From Telmatactis stephensoni (Eukaryota > Cnidaria > Anthozoa > Actiniaria > Isophelliidae): DNA of 64,000 nt. A program made the translations under genes and the position numbers. Under the pieces are notes generated by a model. That model made no database searches, was not told where the DNA came from, and saw nothing but the letters and a program-made list of their open reading frames with translations. Of this stretch, positions 10,795 through 22,121 are shown piece after piece. Position 1 is the first letter of the stretch. Every line of letters starts with the position of its first letter. The DNA lies in the NCBI GenBank assembly GCA_029948255.1, contig JALIZF010001877.1, positions 1,043,340 to 1,107,339 of the forward strand. The letters are read 5' to 3'.

Positions 10795-12134
10795 TATGTC
10801 ATCGAGTTCATGTCCGTAAGTAACACCACAGGAAACCCATAAGTCCTAAACAGACCAATCAGAAGCAAGTACGAGTGTTCGACAAACGATCTGACAAACG
10901 ATAAAAAAACAAAGCAAAGTAGAATCTAATCTGAAATTTCCAAGCTATCAGAATTTCCGTGAATGGATGTTTACCCTGTGTAAACTACATTATAATTTGC
11001 TCCTTGGTTAGCTCGTTACTGCAGCCTCAAGCCACTGGATTGAAAATTTCCAGCAGTTTTATCGAAATGTGATTTTGTGTCGGCTGTTGCTTGATCGTCT
11101 GTCTCGCTGATCATCAGGAAGCGGTGAACTGTACTGTGAAGTTGTGTGAAGGAAAAAACGATGCCGAGAAAAAAAGGTTCATATAGTCGGTGATCCTCGT
11201 ATCTACCAAATTAACTGAAGACGCCAAGTTATGAAAAGAAATAGTAAGTTTCAGTTAAACGGGTCCTCACATGAAATTTACGAACACTTCACAGTCACGA
11301 CTGTAAGCGAAGCTTGCTTACGATTTTCTACAGACGAATTTTCGCTACAAGTACTGTCTGTTTATACACGAATATCATCGTGTTAAGCTATTTCATATCT
11401 TATTTGATGTGGATTCTACTTCAGTGGAATGTATATTGCGTCGATGAGGACATAGTGATCAGGAGCATGACTGGTTGACTGACTTGACTTCTCATCTCTT
11501 GATTCCCAACATTTCTTTTAAATTTAATTTAGGACTGATTGAGACAGGGCTTTTTTATAATAGGTACTTCAAAATTGATTGAATAAATCAGAGTTAACTC
11601 TGAATAAATTAACATTTTCAATACAGTTTGTAGCTCACTTTTATTATACGTGCAATCAAACACGTTCCTTGAGGAGTCCCATTTCAATCCCAACGATTGT
11701 TTATTGTAAAAAAAATGTAATAACTGTTCCGAACAATTCCTCTCTAGATAACAGCGATTTTCGAAATAATGTGAACTCTGACCTCCAAACTGAGTCCGTT
11801 GGAATTTGTTTTTTCGGCCACTTCAAACAAACGACCCAAAAAATACTCATAAAGATCCCTAAAAGCATACCAAATGACGAATAATGATCTTTAAACGACC
11901 TGTAAAAGCTAAATATGATTTTGGTATAAGTTAAATCTTCGTATTTTTAAAATTGACTGACAGAGGTGAACTGAACCAAATTCCGTCCAATTCATGGACT
12001 TTTCGCATAATTCTGAAAATCGCTGTAAGGCTGTAGCTACATGCGCATTTTGCGCCTATTTTTATAGGAATAATCTGAACTGCTATTACACTTTCAGTAA
12101 ATGTCTGGCTTTTACGGGTTTCAGTGTGAGTCAC
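10795..12134. other. No recognisable gene
   Basis: AT-rich sequence with only short motif-free ORFs. Nothing else seen. Confidence 0.4.
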
Positions 12135-12446
12135 ATATATATACCTATTTCAAAAAAGGTTATCCTCAGTTTTAACGCATACTGCATAGTGAGTACCACA
12201 TACCAAGATCGAAATGCATTGTGGATATCAAATTTCGGGTATTTTTCACAATTTTTATAAGTAGAAAAGTTGCGGAAACAGTTTACTTAGATTCAACCTG
12301 AGAGGAAACAAAGAATCAACATTAGTAAAGCCTCTTGTTACTGAATTACAAATTGTCCATAATACGTTTCAGTCTTGGTATGCGGTATTCACTATGCAGT
12401 ATGCACCAAAACCAAGGACAACCTTTTTTGAAATCGCTGTATATAT
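12135..12446. mobile_element. MITE copy A of the CTATTTCAAAAAAGGTT family
   Basis: The left end ATATATACCTATTTCAAAAA continues AGGTTATCCT; the right end, reversed, has ATTTCAAAAAAGGTTGTCCT. Inside, TACTGCATAGTGAGTACCAC and GCGGTATTCACTATGCAGTA form a second pair of arms. About 312 bp, with AT-rich flanks of TA repeats that fit a TA target. Copies also at 16942, 23397 and, degenerate, near 59900. Confidence 0.75.
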
Positions 12447-12531
12447 TCCACTTCGCAGACTTTGAAAAAAATTATTTTGTTGTCTCTGGCTTTGTCTAAC
12501 ACAAAATCAAAAAATTCACAAAATTTCAGAG

Positions 12532-12702
12532 GAGGAATTCAAGAAGAGGATAATTCAATCTGACCGTGTCAAAAAATAAATGGATCCTGATGCTTATCAA
12601 GCCCACAAAAATGATACTGTAGATTGTATCAACCCTGTGCAGTATAAAGCTCTTTACTTTGGTTACAAAAGTCATATCGACCAGAAAGAATGTCAGCTGT
12701 GA
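12532..12702 (+). pseudogene. Short coding-like fragment, unidentified
   Basis: Reads EEFKKRIIQSDRVKK, a TAA at 12577, then MDPDAYQAHKNDTVDCINP and ends KECQL with TGA. It follows an acceptor-like TTTCAG. Composition looks protein-coding, but I recognise no family. It may be a pseudo-exon. Confidence 0.25.
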
Positions 12703-13824
12703 GCAACTGCTCACTGCATGTCAAGTAACCATTATAGTAAGATATGTGATGTGTAATAGACATGATGTAAGTCTCTGTTGGGATTCCTGTCGTTGTCGAT
12801 TAAGTGAGTTTGTGTGTTAAGGCCGTGTTAAGTTTTTTTGGTGTAACTACACAACAATATCGAATTTAGCAGTATCAGTCTGTTCATTCCACATTTGTGA
12901 AGCAAATCAAATATTTTGATTAACTACAGGATAAGGCTTTATTCTTATCTTGTTGTGGTATTTACACCGCAAGCAGAGTCTTCTACCCTTTCTTCTTCCA
13001 TTACGCTGATGAAATATCCATCTGTGATAAATACACTGAAACAACTGATTCTGAAAATGCATAGATAATCGGAGTAAATTCTAGATAGAATCGTTCTCAG
13101 TTGTTCAATCAGTGATAATGACTCTTTACTGATCTGTAAATCTGATCATTTCCTGTTGTTCTTAGACAAGAAATGCAAGAGGCTGTTGCCCCTACCTCCC
13201 CCCCCCCCCAAAAAAAAATATGTGTTTCCCTTCGCATTCCTTCAAAACGAGCGAGGGAAAAGAGAAATACCTGCAGGTCGGGAAGGCTGGTATTTTCAAG
13301 CAGTTGGGCGTGGATATGGGCAAGGGGTGGGTTCTTATTCTTTTTGTACAAGAAATCCTAGAATGTCAAAGACAAAAACAAGATGGACCTGACATGGCCA
13401 GACAAACTTCTAAAAAGAACTTAACAATTGAGAGGGTGTGGCCAGAGGTGAAAACAAGAATGAACTATCGATTAAACGAATTCTAGTAGACTTAGAAGAG
13501 AATGGTGTTATTGACATGGGTTATTAGAATGTGGCGTTTTTTGTGCCATGGTTCACTTGTGAGGTGGCAAAAGTAGGAATGCAACGACTTTTAGCTTCGT
13601 GGTATTCGCATAGGATAAAAGATTGCTCTGTTGTAGTTTTATATATGGAATATGCTTTGACCTATGTCAATAGCCAAATGCACTGTCTGAATAAAAATGA
13701 ATATACAATTTCCTGTGTTACATGATAACATTCAAAGTTTGAATGATAATTTTGAAAACCTTATGCAAATGATCTCCGAGTTAAACCCTAACTTTACTAT
13801 TCTCAGTGGTCCTCCACACACACA
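12703..13824. other. No recognisable gene; C/A homopolymer near 13200
   Basis: A C10-A8 run sits at about 13200-13217. Three overlapping ORFs around 13160-13490 are low in information and share no known motif, so none is called. Confidence 0.4.
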
Positions 13825-13830
13825 TATAAG
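13825..13830 (+). promoter_or_regulatory. TATA box upstream of the 13911 ORF
   Basis: CACACATATAAGGAG places a TATAAG 86 bases before ATG 13911, a normal distance for TATA, start site and a short leader. Confidence 0.35.
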
Positions 13831-13910
13831 GAGATTAAGACCACACCTAGCACACTCTGTTAAAGCAGCGAGACTAGCAACCAGTACAGATATTGGTTGT
13901 TTCAATCAGC

Positions 13911-14093
13911 ATGGGTGATGCTCAAGCACCAGCAAATAATGTCGTAGCAGCGCAAGCTGTGATTCTTGCAGTCGTTCTGCCGGAAAACCCACAAGAAGCT
14001 CAGGCACTTCCAGAGGTTGAAGCAGAACAGCCTGTGAACCAACCTGATGCCCAACCCAAAGTTCAGGGGACAAGATGTCACAGAGGTTTGTAA
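13911..14093 (+). CDS. Short Gln/Pro/Ala/Val-rich first-exon-like ORF
   Basis: Starts MGDAQAPANNVVAAQAV and continues with Gln, Pro and Glu-rich sequence. There is no domain and no signal peptide. It resembles in style, not in sequence, the leader ORF at 61179 (MAAKETLPPAVPKDPAQV). Such leaders occur at the start of element gag-like genes. A splice donor near 14085 is possible. Confidence 0.3.
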   Translation: MGDAQAPANNVVAAQAVILAVVLPENPQEAQALPEVEAEQPVNQPDAQPKVQGTRCHRGL

Positions 14094-14239
14094 ACTGTTC
14101 AGTGTTCTGTTCTTTGCTTTGCATTGTACACCTCACTGCTTAGCAAGCTTGGTTTATAATATTTAACTTAGATTCAGAACGTTATGTTTTCCCGGTTAAA
14201 GAACAAAAATTGCCATTTTCAAAGTGTCATCGTCATCTT

Positions 14240-14820
14240 GTCATAAACAGATGCTTTCATGATATGAGTTTTGCTCTGTCCTTCTTCAAGTGCTTCACTT
14301 TGGCACACTTCGCAAACAGATGACTTCATGTTTAAACTGATAAATGTATTGCTGTTCTTCTTCAAACTTGTTATTTTAGCAAACTGTGCGGGTTCTGTCT
14401 TACTAATAAAATTCATTGCTTTAGTAAACTTTGCAGACAGATGCATTGATGTAAATATATTGTTAATATTGCTCTTTAAATGGATTGCAATGAATACCAG
14501 TTAATTTTGCGGACAGATGCGTTAAGTTTTAAAATATTCATTGCTCTCATGCTTAAATGTATTGCTTTAGCCAAGACTTTGGTGACAGATGATTTAATTT
14601 GGTAAAATACAATTTGCTCTGTCATGCTAAAATGTATTCTATTTAAAAGCAGTGAAACTTCGCGGACAGATGCGTAAAGTTTGGAGAATGCTCATTGCTC
14701 TGTCATGCTTAAGCATTACTTTAGCTGAAAAGCAAGGAGAAAAAGTTGTGTGGACAGATGCTTTATTTTGGTAAAATACAATGCTCTGTCATGCTAAAAT
14801 GTATTCCATTTAATAGTGGT
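14240..14820. repeat. Degenerate tandem array, about 77-bp unit, seven units
   Basis: The anchor ACAGATG recurs at 14247, 14316, 14437, 14513, 14585, 14666 and 14754 (spacings 69, 121, 76, 72, 81, 88). Between anchors, TGCTCTGTCATGCTAAAATG and TTTGGTAAAATACAAT recur. The 121 gap could hold a degraded unit. This is a diverged satellite-like array, apparently non-coding. Confidence 0.7.
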
Positions 14821-15899
14821 GAAACTTTGTGAATCCCATGAATTGTTGCAAGCGTGTCACTTTGTCTTCACATCTTAGAATAACAGGTGTCATTGTTATT
14901 TGAACCTAGTGAAAATTAAACTAAATCTATGATCAGAAGTGTGGCGTGAATCTGGATTATTATTACATTGATGTTCACTCTTTCGACAACTGTACCACAC
15001 ATTTGTAGTGCATCTATTAAAAATATTTTTCCATGTGAGTTTAGGGCACCTTCCGCTGTAGGAAGAAAGCCTAAGCTCGATCTACAGCTATATAACAAGC
15101 ATAGAAAAGAGGGAAATTCAATCAAATTTACTTAAGACCTACACACGTCATCTACGAGAAATGAAAGATGTAGAGTAGCAAGTCTGGACCACAGAAGGGA
15201 CACGAGATTGAATTTAGATTCGAATTGGTTCCAGGGGACATGAAATGGGTCTCCTGTATATCAGAACTAAGCAGTTGTTCAACACATTTCCCCCTGTATG
15301 CTAATGTCTGCAAAACAAACACGACAATAAGAAAATGGCTCTATTGGAGGAAAAGATTCAACTTGGCAGCCTTGGGAATAGCAGTTTTGAGTTAATACAG
15401 CAAAGAAAGAAGAAAATTTCAATAAAACATTGAAAGACACTGATGGAAAACAAAGAGCAGCAATTACAAAATATATTTCTGGGCTGAAAAGCAGACAAAA
15501 CCCACCACTAGGGAAGTATGTAGACTGTATGTATGTATAAAAGCAGAACCTTTGCATAACACCAACAATGAAGGAACTTTTCAAAAATTCCAAGTTGGTG
15601 CACAAGCAGTGGTGACCCATGATACTCATATGCATTCTAATTTTTATCTAACTGCCAAACAATTCAATGCACTAGAAATTAAAAGAGAATAATAAATCAG
15701 TGAAGACTCATCTATCAATGACTTTGTTTAACTAATGAGCCCAATAATTCAGGATTGACTTGGATTGATTTCTTGAGACACCTTGGACAGATTGCAGATC
15801 AACTGTGATAAGCTGTTAACAACTTATTAGGATGCCTTTGATGTTTACATACCAGCAAAGACCTTGCATATCGCTGACTTTTAAATTTGCCTTGCAACA
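14821..15899. other. No recognisable gene
   Basis: Contains a 118-residue minus-strand ORF (15279-15635) with no motif and a hydrophobic, low-confidence composition. Nothing else could be supported. Confidence 0.4.
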
Positions 15900-16208
15900 A
15901 TGAGCACTTCAGAAGGTGGTGTCATGTTTCTTGATAAAGCCACAATCAGAGTGCATGTGCATATATTATCAAGCAAGATGGCACCTCCTATTAGTGCTCT
16001 TTGAAAATTGGCTCTTGTAGCGCTAAAAGATAAGTTGAAAGACATACTGAAAGAAGAAATTACGCAAGAAATAAAAGTCGAAGTTCTTACAAAGGTTAAG
16101 GCTGAAATCGCACCTTGGAAAACTAAAATATCTGAAATAGTCGACTGGTGTGGGCAGATCAAGAATGTGCTGGCGTTCGTGAAGAGGCGTTTTGAAGAAT
16201 CAAAATAG
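15900..16208 (+). pseudogene. Coiled-coil ORF with one premature stop (LINE ORF1-like or gag-like)
   Basis: From ATG 15900 the frame reads MSTSEGGVMFLDKATIRV to ISAL, then TGA at 16002, then KLALVALKDKLKDILKEEI through RRFEESK to a TAG. The second part is a long Lys/Glu-rich helix with regular hydrophobic spacing, as in coiled coils of LINE ORF1 or gag-like proteins. The TGA sits where a CGA Arg codon would fit. It lies just before the Penelope-like element at 16358 and is not obviously part of it. Confidence 0.4.
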
Positions 16209-16357
16209 GCACTGAAGCAGCAATGAGAGAAGTTGCAAATATGAAAGATCTCAAGGATCACAAAACACAAATAGTGTGAAGGCTGTGGGGGCTTCCGCCA
16301 TCGTATTGCAGCATGTCCCGGAATAAGGAGACAAGGTTAGATATTTATATATATTGG

Positions 16358-16899
16358 ATTGGTACCTTTCAAGCTATTGAGGTATTTTACAAGCATTACT
16401 AATTCTTACGAATAAAGCATTCCATGAATGTATTGTCAAACATTCACTACTTGACAAACATTTTGATAATCCAGCTTATTGACTGTGTGTAAATCAGAAG
16501 ATCCCTATCACCAATTGATCCAGACCATCTGACATCATATGGAATTCCAGAGGACAGACAATTTATTCATCGTGCTGTGTTCTCACAGCACTGATCACAA
16601 AGAAAATAAAAAACGAAAATATATTCAGGCTTCTACTAACTTGAATAAATCAAATAGAATTCCTTGAGCACGTTCAGTCAAATAGTCAAATAGCACTCAA
16701 TCACTAAACAGCATGTTGTTGTTTCAAACTAACCCAGATACTCATACCCGCACACTCAAAATATTGTTTATTCTGATCATATATTTGTAACATTTTTTTA
16801 TCTCAGAGATACAAGCCAACACCTGTTATGTTAAATACACAGATTACATAGATTTGCATTGATATATATTTACCTCCTGCTTGTCTGTGTCTAGGTTGT
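16358..16899 (+). repeat. Left inverted terminal arm of the Penelope-like element
   Basis: 542 bases matching the right arm in reverse complement with few differences, except about 60 extra bases near 16433-16493. That extra block contains TTGTCAAACATTC and CTACTTGACAAACATT, itself a small foldback, so it is probably a later insertion. The arm ends CTTGTCTGTGTCTAGGTTGT. Confidence 0.85.
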
Positions 16900-17134
16900 C
16901 TGAGGGAGGGACAATCTTGGGCACTGTGGCCCTCCCCCTACAGCGTATATACACCTATTTCAAAAAAGGTTGTCACCGCTAAGAGCGATAGGCGATAGGT
17001 AATAGGTCATTCCAAGACCGCAAAGCACTATTGATTTCTAATTGATTTACATATGAATAGCCAAATATTTGATTGAAGAGTGTAAAGAAAGATTTAGGAT
17101 GGCTTAATAGGCCATGTGCACGATGGCGTCATTT

Positions 17135-17573
17135 TAGAGTGCAAATAATATATCCGTGAAATAGATAGGATTAATTAGGTGATAGTTAGTGCTTAATTAG
17201 ACAAGACATAGGAATTCAGTCAGGCATAACAGTTGCACGGGCTTTTGCTAGATCAACGACTCAGTACGCAAATTAACGTGTTTTCTAACATGTTTATTAT
17301 TTTTGAGCTGAACTTGTCAAAAAAAACCGAACATGTCGAATTATGACTTGAAAAATCATGCACAATAAAATAGTTTTTTCAGTTTTTGTGAGTATTTTTA
17401 TGTGTCTTTAACGGTCTTCAATAGTCTAGAATCTGCGTGTTGCGCACATACACTTGCCTATACTCGTCACGGCTCACCTATTTCCTAGCTAATTAAACTT
17501 AGGCAACACATAGCAACTAATTAGGAATTAGTTGATTAGCTATCTATTTCACGGGTATATTATTTGCACTCTA
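17135..17573. mobile_element. Nested 439-bp MITE, TIR TAGAGTGCAAATAATATA
   Basis: The left arm TAGAGTGCAAATAATATATC continues CGTGAAATAGATAG; the right arm (17540-17573) is its inverted copy. The TAGAGTG start and the C-GTGAAATA block match the hairpins at 1947 and 2116, so it probably belongs to the same Harbinger-derived family. Confidence 0.75.
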
Positions 17574-17702
17574 CTACAACTACCAGAATGCTTTACGAAT
17601 TTTCTTTCTTATTCAGATTTTTATTCCCTTCTGAGAATAGCAAAACAATTGGCACTAATCATTTTACAAAAGAAAGTGGGCAAAGCATTCTGGTAGTTGT
17701 AG
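17574..17702. repeat. 129-bp hairpin, arms CTACAACTACCAGAATGCTT
   Basis: Arms of 22 bases: CTACAACTACCAGAATGCTT at the left, and its inverted copy ending TGGTAGTTGTAG at 17702. It abuts the nested MITE exactly, with no base between them. Confidence 0.75.
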
Positions 17703-17865
17703 TATATGACGCCATAATGCAAGTCGCCTATTAAGAAATCAATAGTGCTTTGCGGTCTTGGAATGACCTATTACCTATCGCCTATCGCTCTTAGCGGTGA
17801 CAACCTTTTTTGAAATAGGTGTATATATACGCTAAAGGAATTAGCGTAGAGCAAATTATATATAT

Positions 17866-19727
17866 ATGCTAAAGGAATTGACAAACAGACCTATGGACTA
17901 CAAGAATACTCCTCCTCAAGTACCAGCCATGATGAACTTTGAGAAGAAGCTTTTAAAGATGATTGAAAACATTAAATTCAAGAAAGTAAAATGTTGGTTC
18001 CAACATAAGCTTACTACAGATATCAAAGACACCATTAAGAAATCAGGCAACTTTTTTATCTCTGCTGACAAGACTTCAAACTGAACACTACATCATACAA
18101 TGACCTACAAAAAAACATCACGAAAACAAACAAAAAAGTAACACCTGAAAACTGAGAGCTCCATTGAATTTGAATCCAAGAAAATCGCTACAAAACTTGG
18201 CCTAGACAACAGAATAAATTCCACTGCTAAACGTGAAGCCTTCATAACCCTCAAAGACCACAAACCTAACTTCTCTAACAACCTGGCATGTCGCCTCATT
18301 AACCCTACTAAAGTGAGCAAACAAATCCTCGACCGTATTAACAGCACCATTATTAACAAGCTCGACCTAAACATATGGAAAAACACTAAAGCTGTCCTCA
18401 ATTGGTTCAACAGCATTAATAACAAAGATCAATACTCATTCATCGCCTTTGATGTTGTTGACTTTTATCCTTCTATATCTCTTGACTTTCTTAACGCTGC
18501 CATATCATTTGCATTTAACCATGTCACAATTACTGATCAAGAACGACACATCATTCTACACTCAAAGGAATCTCTCCTCTATAAATTAGGCCAGCCATGG
18601 GGAAAGAAATCATCAAGTCTCTTTGACGCTACCATGGGAAGCTATGATGGTGCTGAATCGTGCATACTCATTGGAGCTTTCCTACTCAACAGCATCAAAG
18701 AAAATTATGGCAACAGCTTTGGCCTATATAGAGACGACGGGCTTGGAGTGATCAACGCATCAACCCGCCAGATTGAAATGATAAAGAACGATCTGTGCAG
18801 TATTTTTAGTAAACATGGCCTCAAGATCACTACAGAAGAAAACAAAAAAATCGTTAACTTCCTTGACGTAACCCTCAACTTAACAAATGGAAAGTACATG
18901 CCCTATACTAAACATAACAATACCCTTCTCTACGTCAACAAGCTGTCTAACCACCCACCGTGAATAATTAATGTCCCTAAAGCAATTAACAAGCGCCTCT
19001 CTGAGATTTCCTATGATGAAGATTCCTTCAACACCGCTACACCTCTAAACTAGAAAGCCCTTGATGACTGTGGATATAGACACAGACTCACATTTACACC
19101 TACAATGACCAACAGCCAACCTACACCTAATAGACAAGCAAGAAAAAAACGCATAGACATAACCTGGTATAATCCTCCCTACAGCATAATGTTGAAACTA
19201 ACATTGGATGCACTTTTCTCAAACTTGTTGACAACAAATAAAGACCACTTGCTACATAAGATTTTTAACCACAATACAGTCAAGATCAGCTACAGTTGTA
19301 CATTAAGCAATCAACTGACGGCCACAATAAATCTATCCTACACAAGACAACCGATGATAACACAACTAAAACATGTAATTGTAGAAAAGAAATTGATTGC
19401 CTCTAGATGGTCAGTGTCTAAAGAAATCCATCATTTACCAGGTAACTGTATCAACAAACGACAACAAACCTGCACAAACATGTTGGCCTCACTGAAACAA
19501 CATTCAAAACAAGATACACTAACCATAAAGCATCATTCAACAACGAACATAAAAAACTAAGCACTGAATTTAGTAAACATGTTTGGAACCTGAAAAATAA
19601 GAACAAAACCTTCACAATATCATGGAAAATACTCAAGCAAGCCACTCCACATAATCTCGTTTCCAATTGTTGTAACCTATGTCTATGGGAAAAATACTAT
19701 ATAACATGTAAGCCATATCTCACTACA
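17866..19727 (+). pseudogene. Penelope-like reverse transcriptase with C-terminal GIY-YIG, decayed
   Basis: Penelope-like enzymes copy RNA into DNA at a nick made by their GIY-YIG nuclease. Frames in order: NFFISADKTSN (frameshift near 18072), AKREAFITLKDHKPNF, CRLINPTK, FIAFDVVDFYPSI with the first catalytic Asp, the TMGSYDGAE box, GLYRDDGLGV with the catalytic DD, and NFLDVTLNL. A TGA follows SNHPP at 18961 and a TAG lies near 19051. The later part reads CNCRKEIDC, then after shifts HVGLTETTFKTRYTNHKASF and WNLKNKNKTFTISWKILKQA, then NCCNLCLWEKYY. That is the GIY-YIG and its Cys-rich end; the YIG Tyr is His here. The 18313-18963 RT core is open for 216 codons. Family call good; function lost. 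Confidence 0.75.
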
Positions 19728-20208
19728 ACAACCTAGACACAGACAAGCAGGAGGTAAATATATATCAATGCAAATCTATGTAATCTGTGCATTTAACATA
19801 ACAGGTGTTGGCTTGTATCTCTGAGATAAAAAAAATGTAAAATATATGATCAGAATAAACAATATTTTGAGTGTGCGGGTATGAGTATCTGGGTTAGTTT
19901 GAAACAACAACATGCTGTTTAGTGATTGAGTGCTATTTGACTATTTGACTGAACGTGCTCAAGGAATTCTATTTGATTTATTCAAGTTAGTAGAAGCCTG
20001 AATATCTTTTCGTTTTTTATTTTCTTTGTGATCAGTGCTGTGAGAACACAGCACGATGAATAAATTGTCTGTCCTCTGGAATTCCATATGATGTCAGATG
20101 GTCTGGATCAATTGGTGATAGGGATCTTCTGAATACATTCATGGAATGCTTTATTCATAAGAATTAGTAATGCTTGTAAAAGACCTCAATAGCTTGAAAG
20201 GTACCAAT
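19728..20208 (-). repeat. Right inverted terminal arm of the Penelope-like element
   Basis: 481 bases complementary to the left arm, starting ACAACCTAGACACAGACAAG and ending CTTGAAAGGTACCAAT. It lacks the roughly 60-base block present in the left arm. Confidence 0.85.
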
Positions 20209-20389
20209 CACGCATGAACATTCCAACACATGTTCCAGCACGTTTTATGTTTCTATATTGACAGAGCTGGGACATTTTTTACACATTGCAAAATGTGTTC
20301 CCGTCACAAAAATTGGTGTTTCTTGGGCATTTCATCAACACAACTTGTTAAACCACCTCAGTTCAAGATGACAAAAAGAGAACTAACAT

Positions 20390-21330
20390 TGTATTGTGGG
20401 AGGAGATTTTATCACAGAAGCATGCAACTTTGCATATGGTACAATGTTTTCAAGGCAAATGCATATCACTAACCTTGATGGTCCCCACTGCACAGTTATA
20501 CACCAGCGAGATTTCCCGTGCCACATAAAAATGTTCATAGAGGGGGGTCACAGGTAAAGTTAGAGGGTGACATAAGGAAGGAGATATTGCATTGGCACTT
20601 TATAGACACATGCACACAGCACAATGACGACCACAAAGTGATCAAATGTCTCGCCTTGGACGCTTTTATATCTCACTGGGGGGCCAAGTTGTCTTTCTCT
20701 TTGGGCTGAAAGAGGCTGGGTATTACTTCAGGAAAGAGCTCATCTGGGAAAACATAGTAACAAAGGAAGCTTATGGCTTATTATTCGCCCTAAGATCCTT
20801 CTCATAACATCTGTCCAATACCTGTGTAGACGCACAGGTTGACAACAAGGTGCTTTACCATGCATGGAATACAGACAGTTGTAGAAACAGGGGCGTTAAT
20901 AAGGTGCTTAAGGAGATTTTAGAGCCCATCTTGTCCTCAACGTAACACTCTCCTTGCAATGGACACCTAGTGCAGAGAACCTTGCAGATCTTCCTTCTGG
21001 GGAATGGTCGGATGCAGACGCTATGCTATCTTTCCTTATGGGAAAGAGTTCAATCCATTAGGGGAACCCACACCATCAAACTCATTGCCCTTGATTGATA
21101 TAGCTAATGCAGCATTATAATCCTTTCCTAATGCCGCAATCCACAGCAGTAAACTTATTTGCTCAAGACCTTTGTTAGGACACAAAAAAGAAGGGAAAAT
21201 GGATACGTTTTCCCTCCAGTATACCTCAGTGGACCTGCACTGAAACATCTCTAGGCTTCAAGAGCAATGGCCACAATTATTGTCCCAATATTATATAACC
21301 TTACAAGAGCAAAACTTGTGCTTTATTCTG
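20390..21330 (+). pseudogene. DIRS-like retroelement: RT tail, RNase H and bridging domain
   Basis: Pieces in order, across several frames: HATLHMVQCFQGKCISLTLM and VPTAQLYTSEISRAT (RT thumb/linker), VKLEGDIRKEILHWHFIDT, LALDAFISHWGA (RNase H first Asp), VTKEAYGLLFALRSF (Glu helix), VDAQVDNKVLYHAWN (Asp-Asn), then LSLQWTPSAENLADLPSGEW ('PS-N-AD' box), and YVFPPVYLSGPALKHL. This matches the RT-RNase H-bridge order of YR retroelements. At least two stops and three frame changes are present. The RT core and YR are missing. Same family layout as the fragment at 5656. Confidence 0.6.
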
Positions 21331-21367
21331 CTTTATTCCTGGTCGACATAGGGGTCAGACAGTTCCA

Positions 21368-21647
21368 TCAACAAAACCAAAACAATTGTCGAGAGCAGCA
21401 CCTTTTTGGTGTATTAACAGCATAGATTTCTAGCAAAGCTGGTGACAGAATATGGTGATTCCATTGAGTAATTCTGTTGTGATGATTGATGTAAATCCAG
21501 TTTGTCACTTTGTTTGTAGTCATACAAATTTCTTGAACAGATCTTCCAAAGATGGAAATCATGCCACAGAGACGACAAGGAAACAAATATCATTTTAACA
21601 CCATACAAAGGCCTTCTCTCAAGTCGATATTCAAATGCTTCTGACAT
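21368..21647 (-). other. Unidentified overlapping minus-strand ORFs
   Basis: One frame reads CRLCGMISIFGRSVQEIC, then NWIYINHHNRITQWNHHILS and PALLEIYAVN. It looks like decayed coding sequence, but I cannot name a family. Kept as an open question. Confidence 0.25.
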
Positions 21648-21869
21648 TCTTCAAGCTTGAACTAAAGATGCTTTTCAAATAGAAACTCTGCTTAACATCC
21701 GGCAGGGTCAAGAAACCTAAACGAGAAACCAAATTGATTTTCTTGTAATAAAATAGCCATCAAAAATATTAAATATAAAACAGATGCATGCTTTCAAATT
21801 AGAATACGCAAGTATTAATTAGTTTTTATAGTTATATACCTTAAATGATGTTTCTGTAAACACAGCAAC

Positions 21870-22121
21870 CGAAGAAACGAAACAGAACTATCAAAACATA
21901 TTTGGAACTTAAAAGACGCTAACAAAACTTTTATCATTAAGTGGAAAATTCTAAAGAAATGTAGACCGTATAGTAATATAAGCAAAAAATGTAACTTATG
22001 TCTAACTGAAAAATATATAATCATCTGTCAAAAACATCTTTGTACTCTCAAACGTAACGAATTAGCTAGCCCTTGTCGACACAGACACAAATATATTTTA
22101 AGATATTTTATCAACACGTAA
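21870..22121 (+). pseudogene. Second Penelope-like fragment: GIY-YIG C-terminus
   Basis: An open frame of 83 codons to TAA 22119. It reads NETELSKHIWNLKDANKTF, IIKWKILKKCRPYSNISKKC, NLCLTEKYIIICQKHL, then NELASPCRHRHKY. It matches the same region of the copy at 17866-19727 (WNLKNKNKTF, NLCLWEKYY) and has the complete C-RH-K end that copy lost. Upstream sequence is not recognisable, so the insert is 5'-truncated. A polyadenylation signal AATAAA lies near 22228, and GCCTGAAGAGTGTGGTC follows the gene. Confidence 0.7.

Larger units (their letters stand above)
16942..17833. mobile_element. MITE copy B, 892 bp, with ~95-bp TIRs and two nested hairpins
   Basis: The left TIR begins AGCGTATATACACCTATTTC and runs through the AAAAAAGGTTGTC core and GATAGGCGATAGGTAATAGG to about 17041. 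The right TIR (about 17735-17833) is its reverse complement with a TA-length difference. The interior is occupied by an inverted-repeat element at 17135-17573 and a hairpin at 17574-17702. Confidence 0.85.
16358..20208 (+). mobile_element. Penelope-like element with long inverted terminal repeats
   Basis: A 3.85-kb unit bounded by inverted arms (16358-16899 and 19728-20208) around a broken RT/GIY-YIG gene. Inverted or tandem terminal repeats are known for Penelope-like elements, so the layout fits, although arms this long in inverted orientation are striking. Both outer ends begin ATTGGTACCTTTCAAGCTAT. A nested MITE (16942-17833) sits between left arm and gene. I found no clear target-site duplication. 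Confidence 0.65.

Noticed and set aside
13156..13486. Overlapping 62-88 residue plus-strand ORFs
   Set aside because: Three frames overlap across a C/A homopolymer, with no motifs; no reason to prefer any.
20230..20472. 80-residue ORF as a gene
   Set aside because: Only some of it overlaps the decayed RT tail and in a different frame; no independent support.
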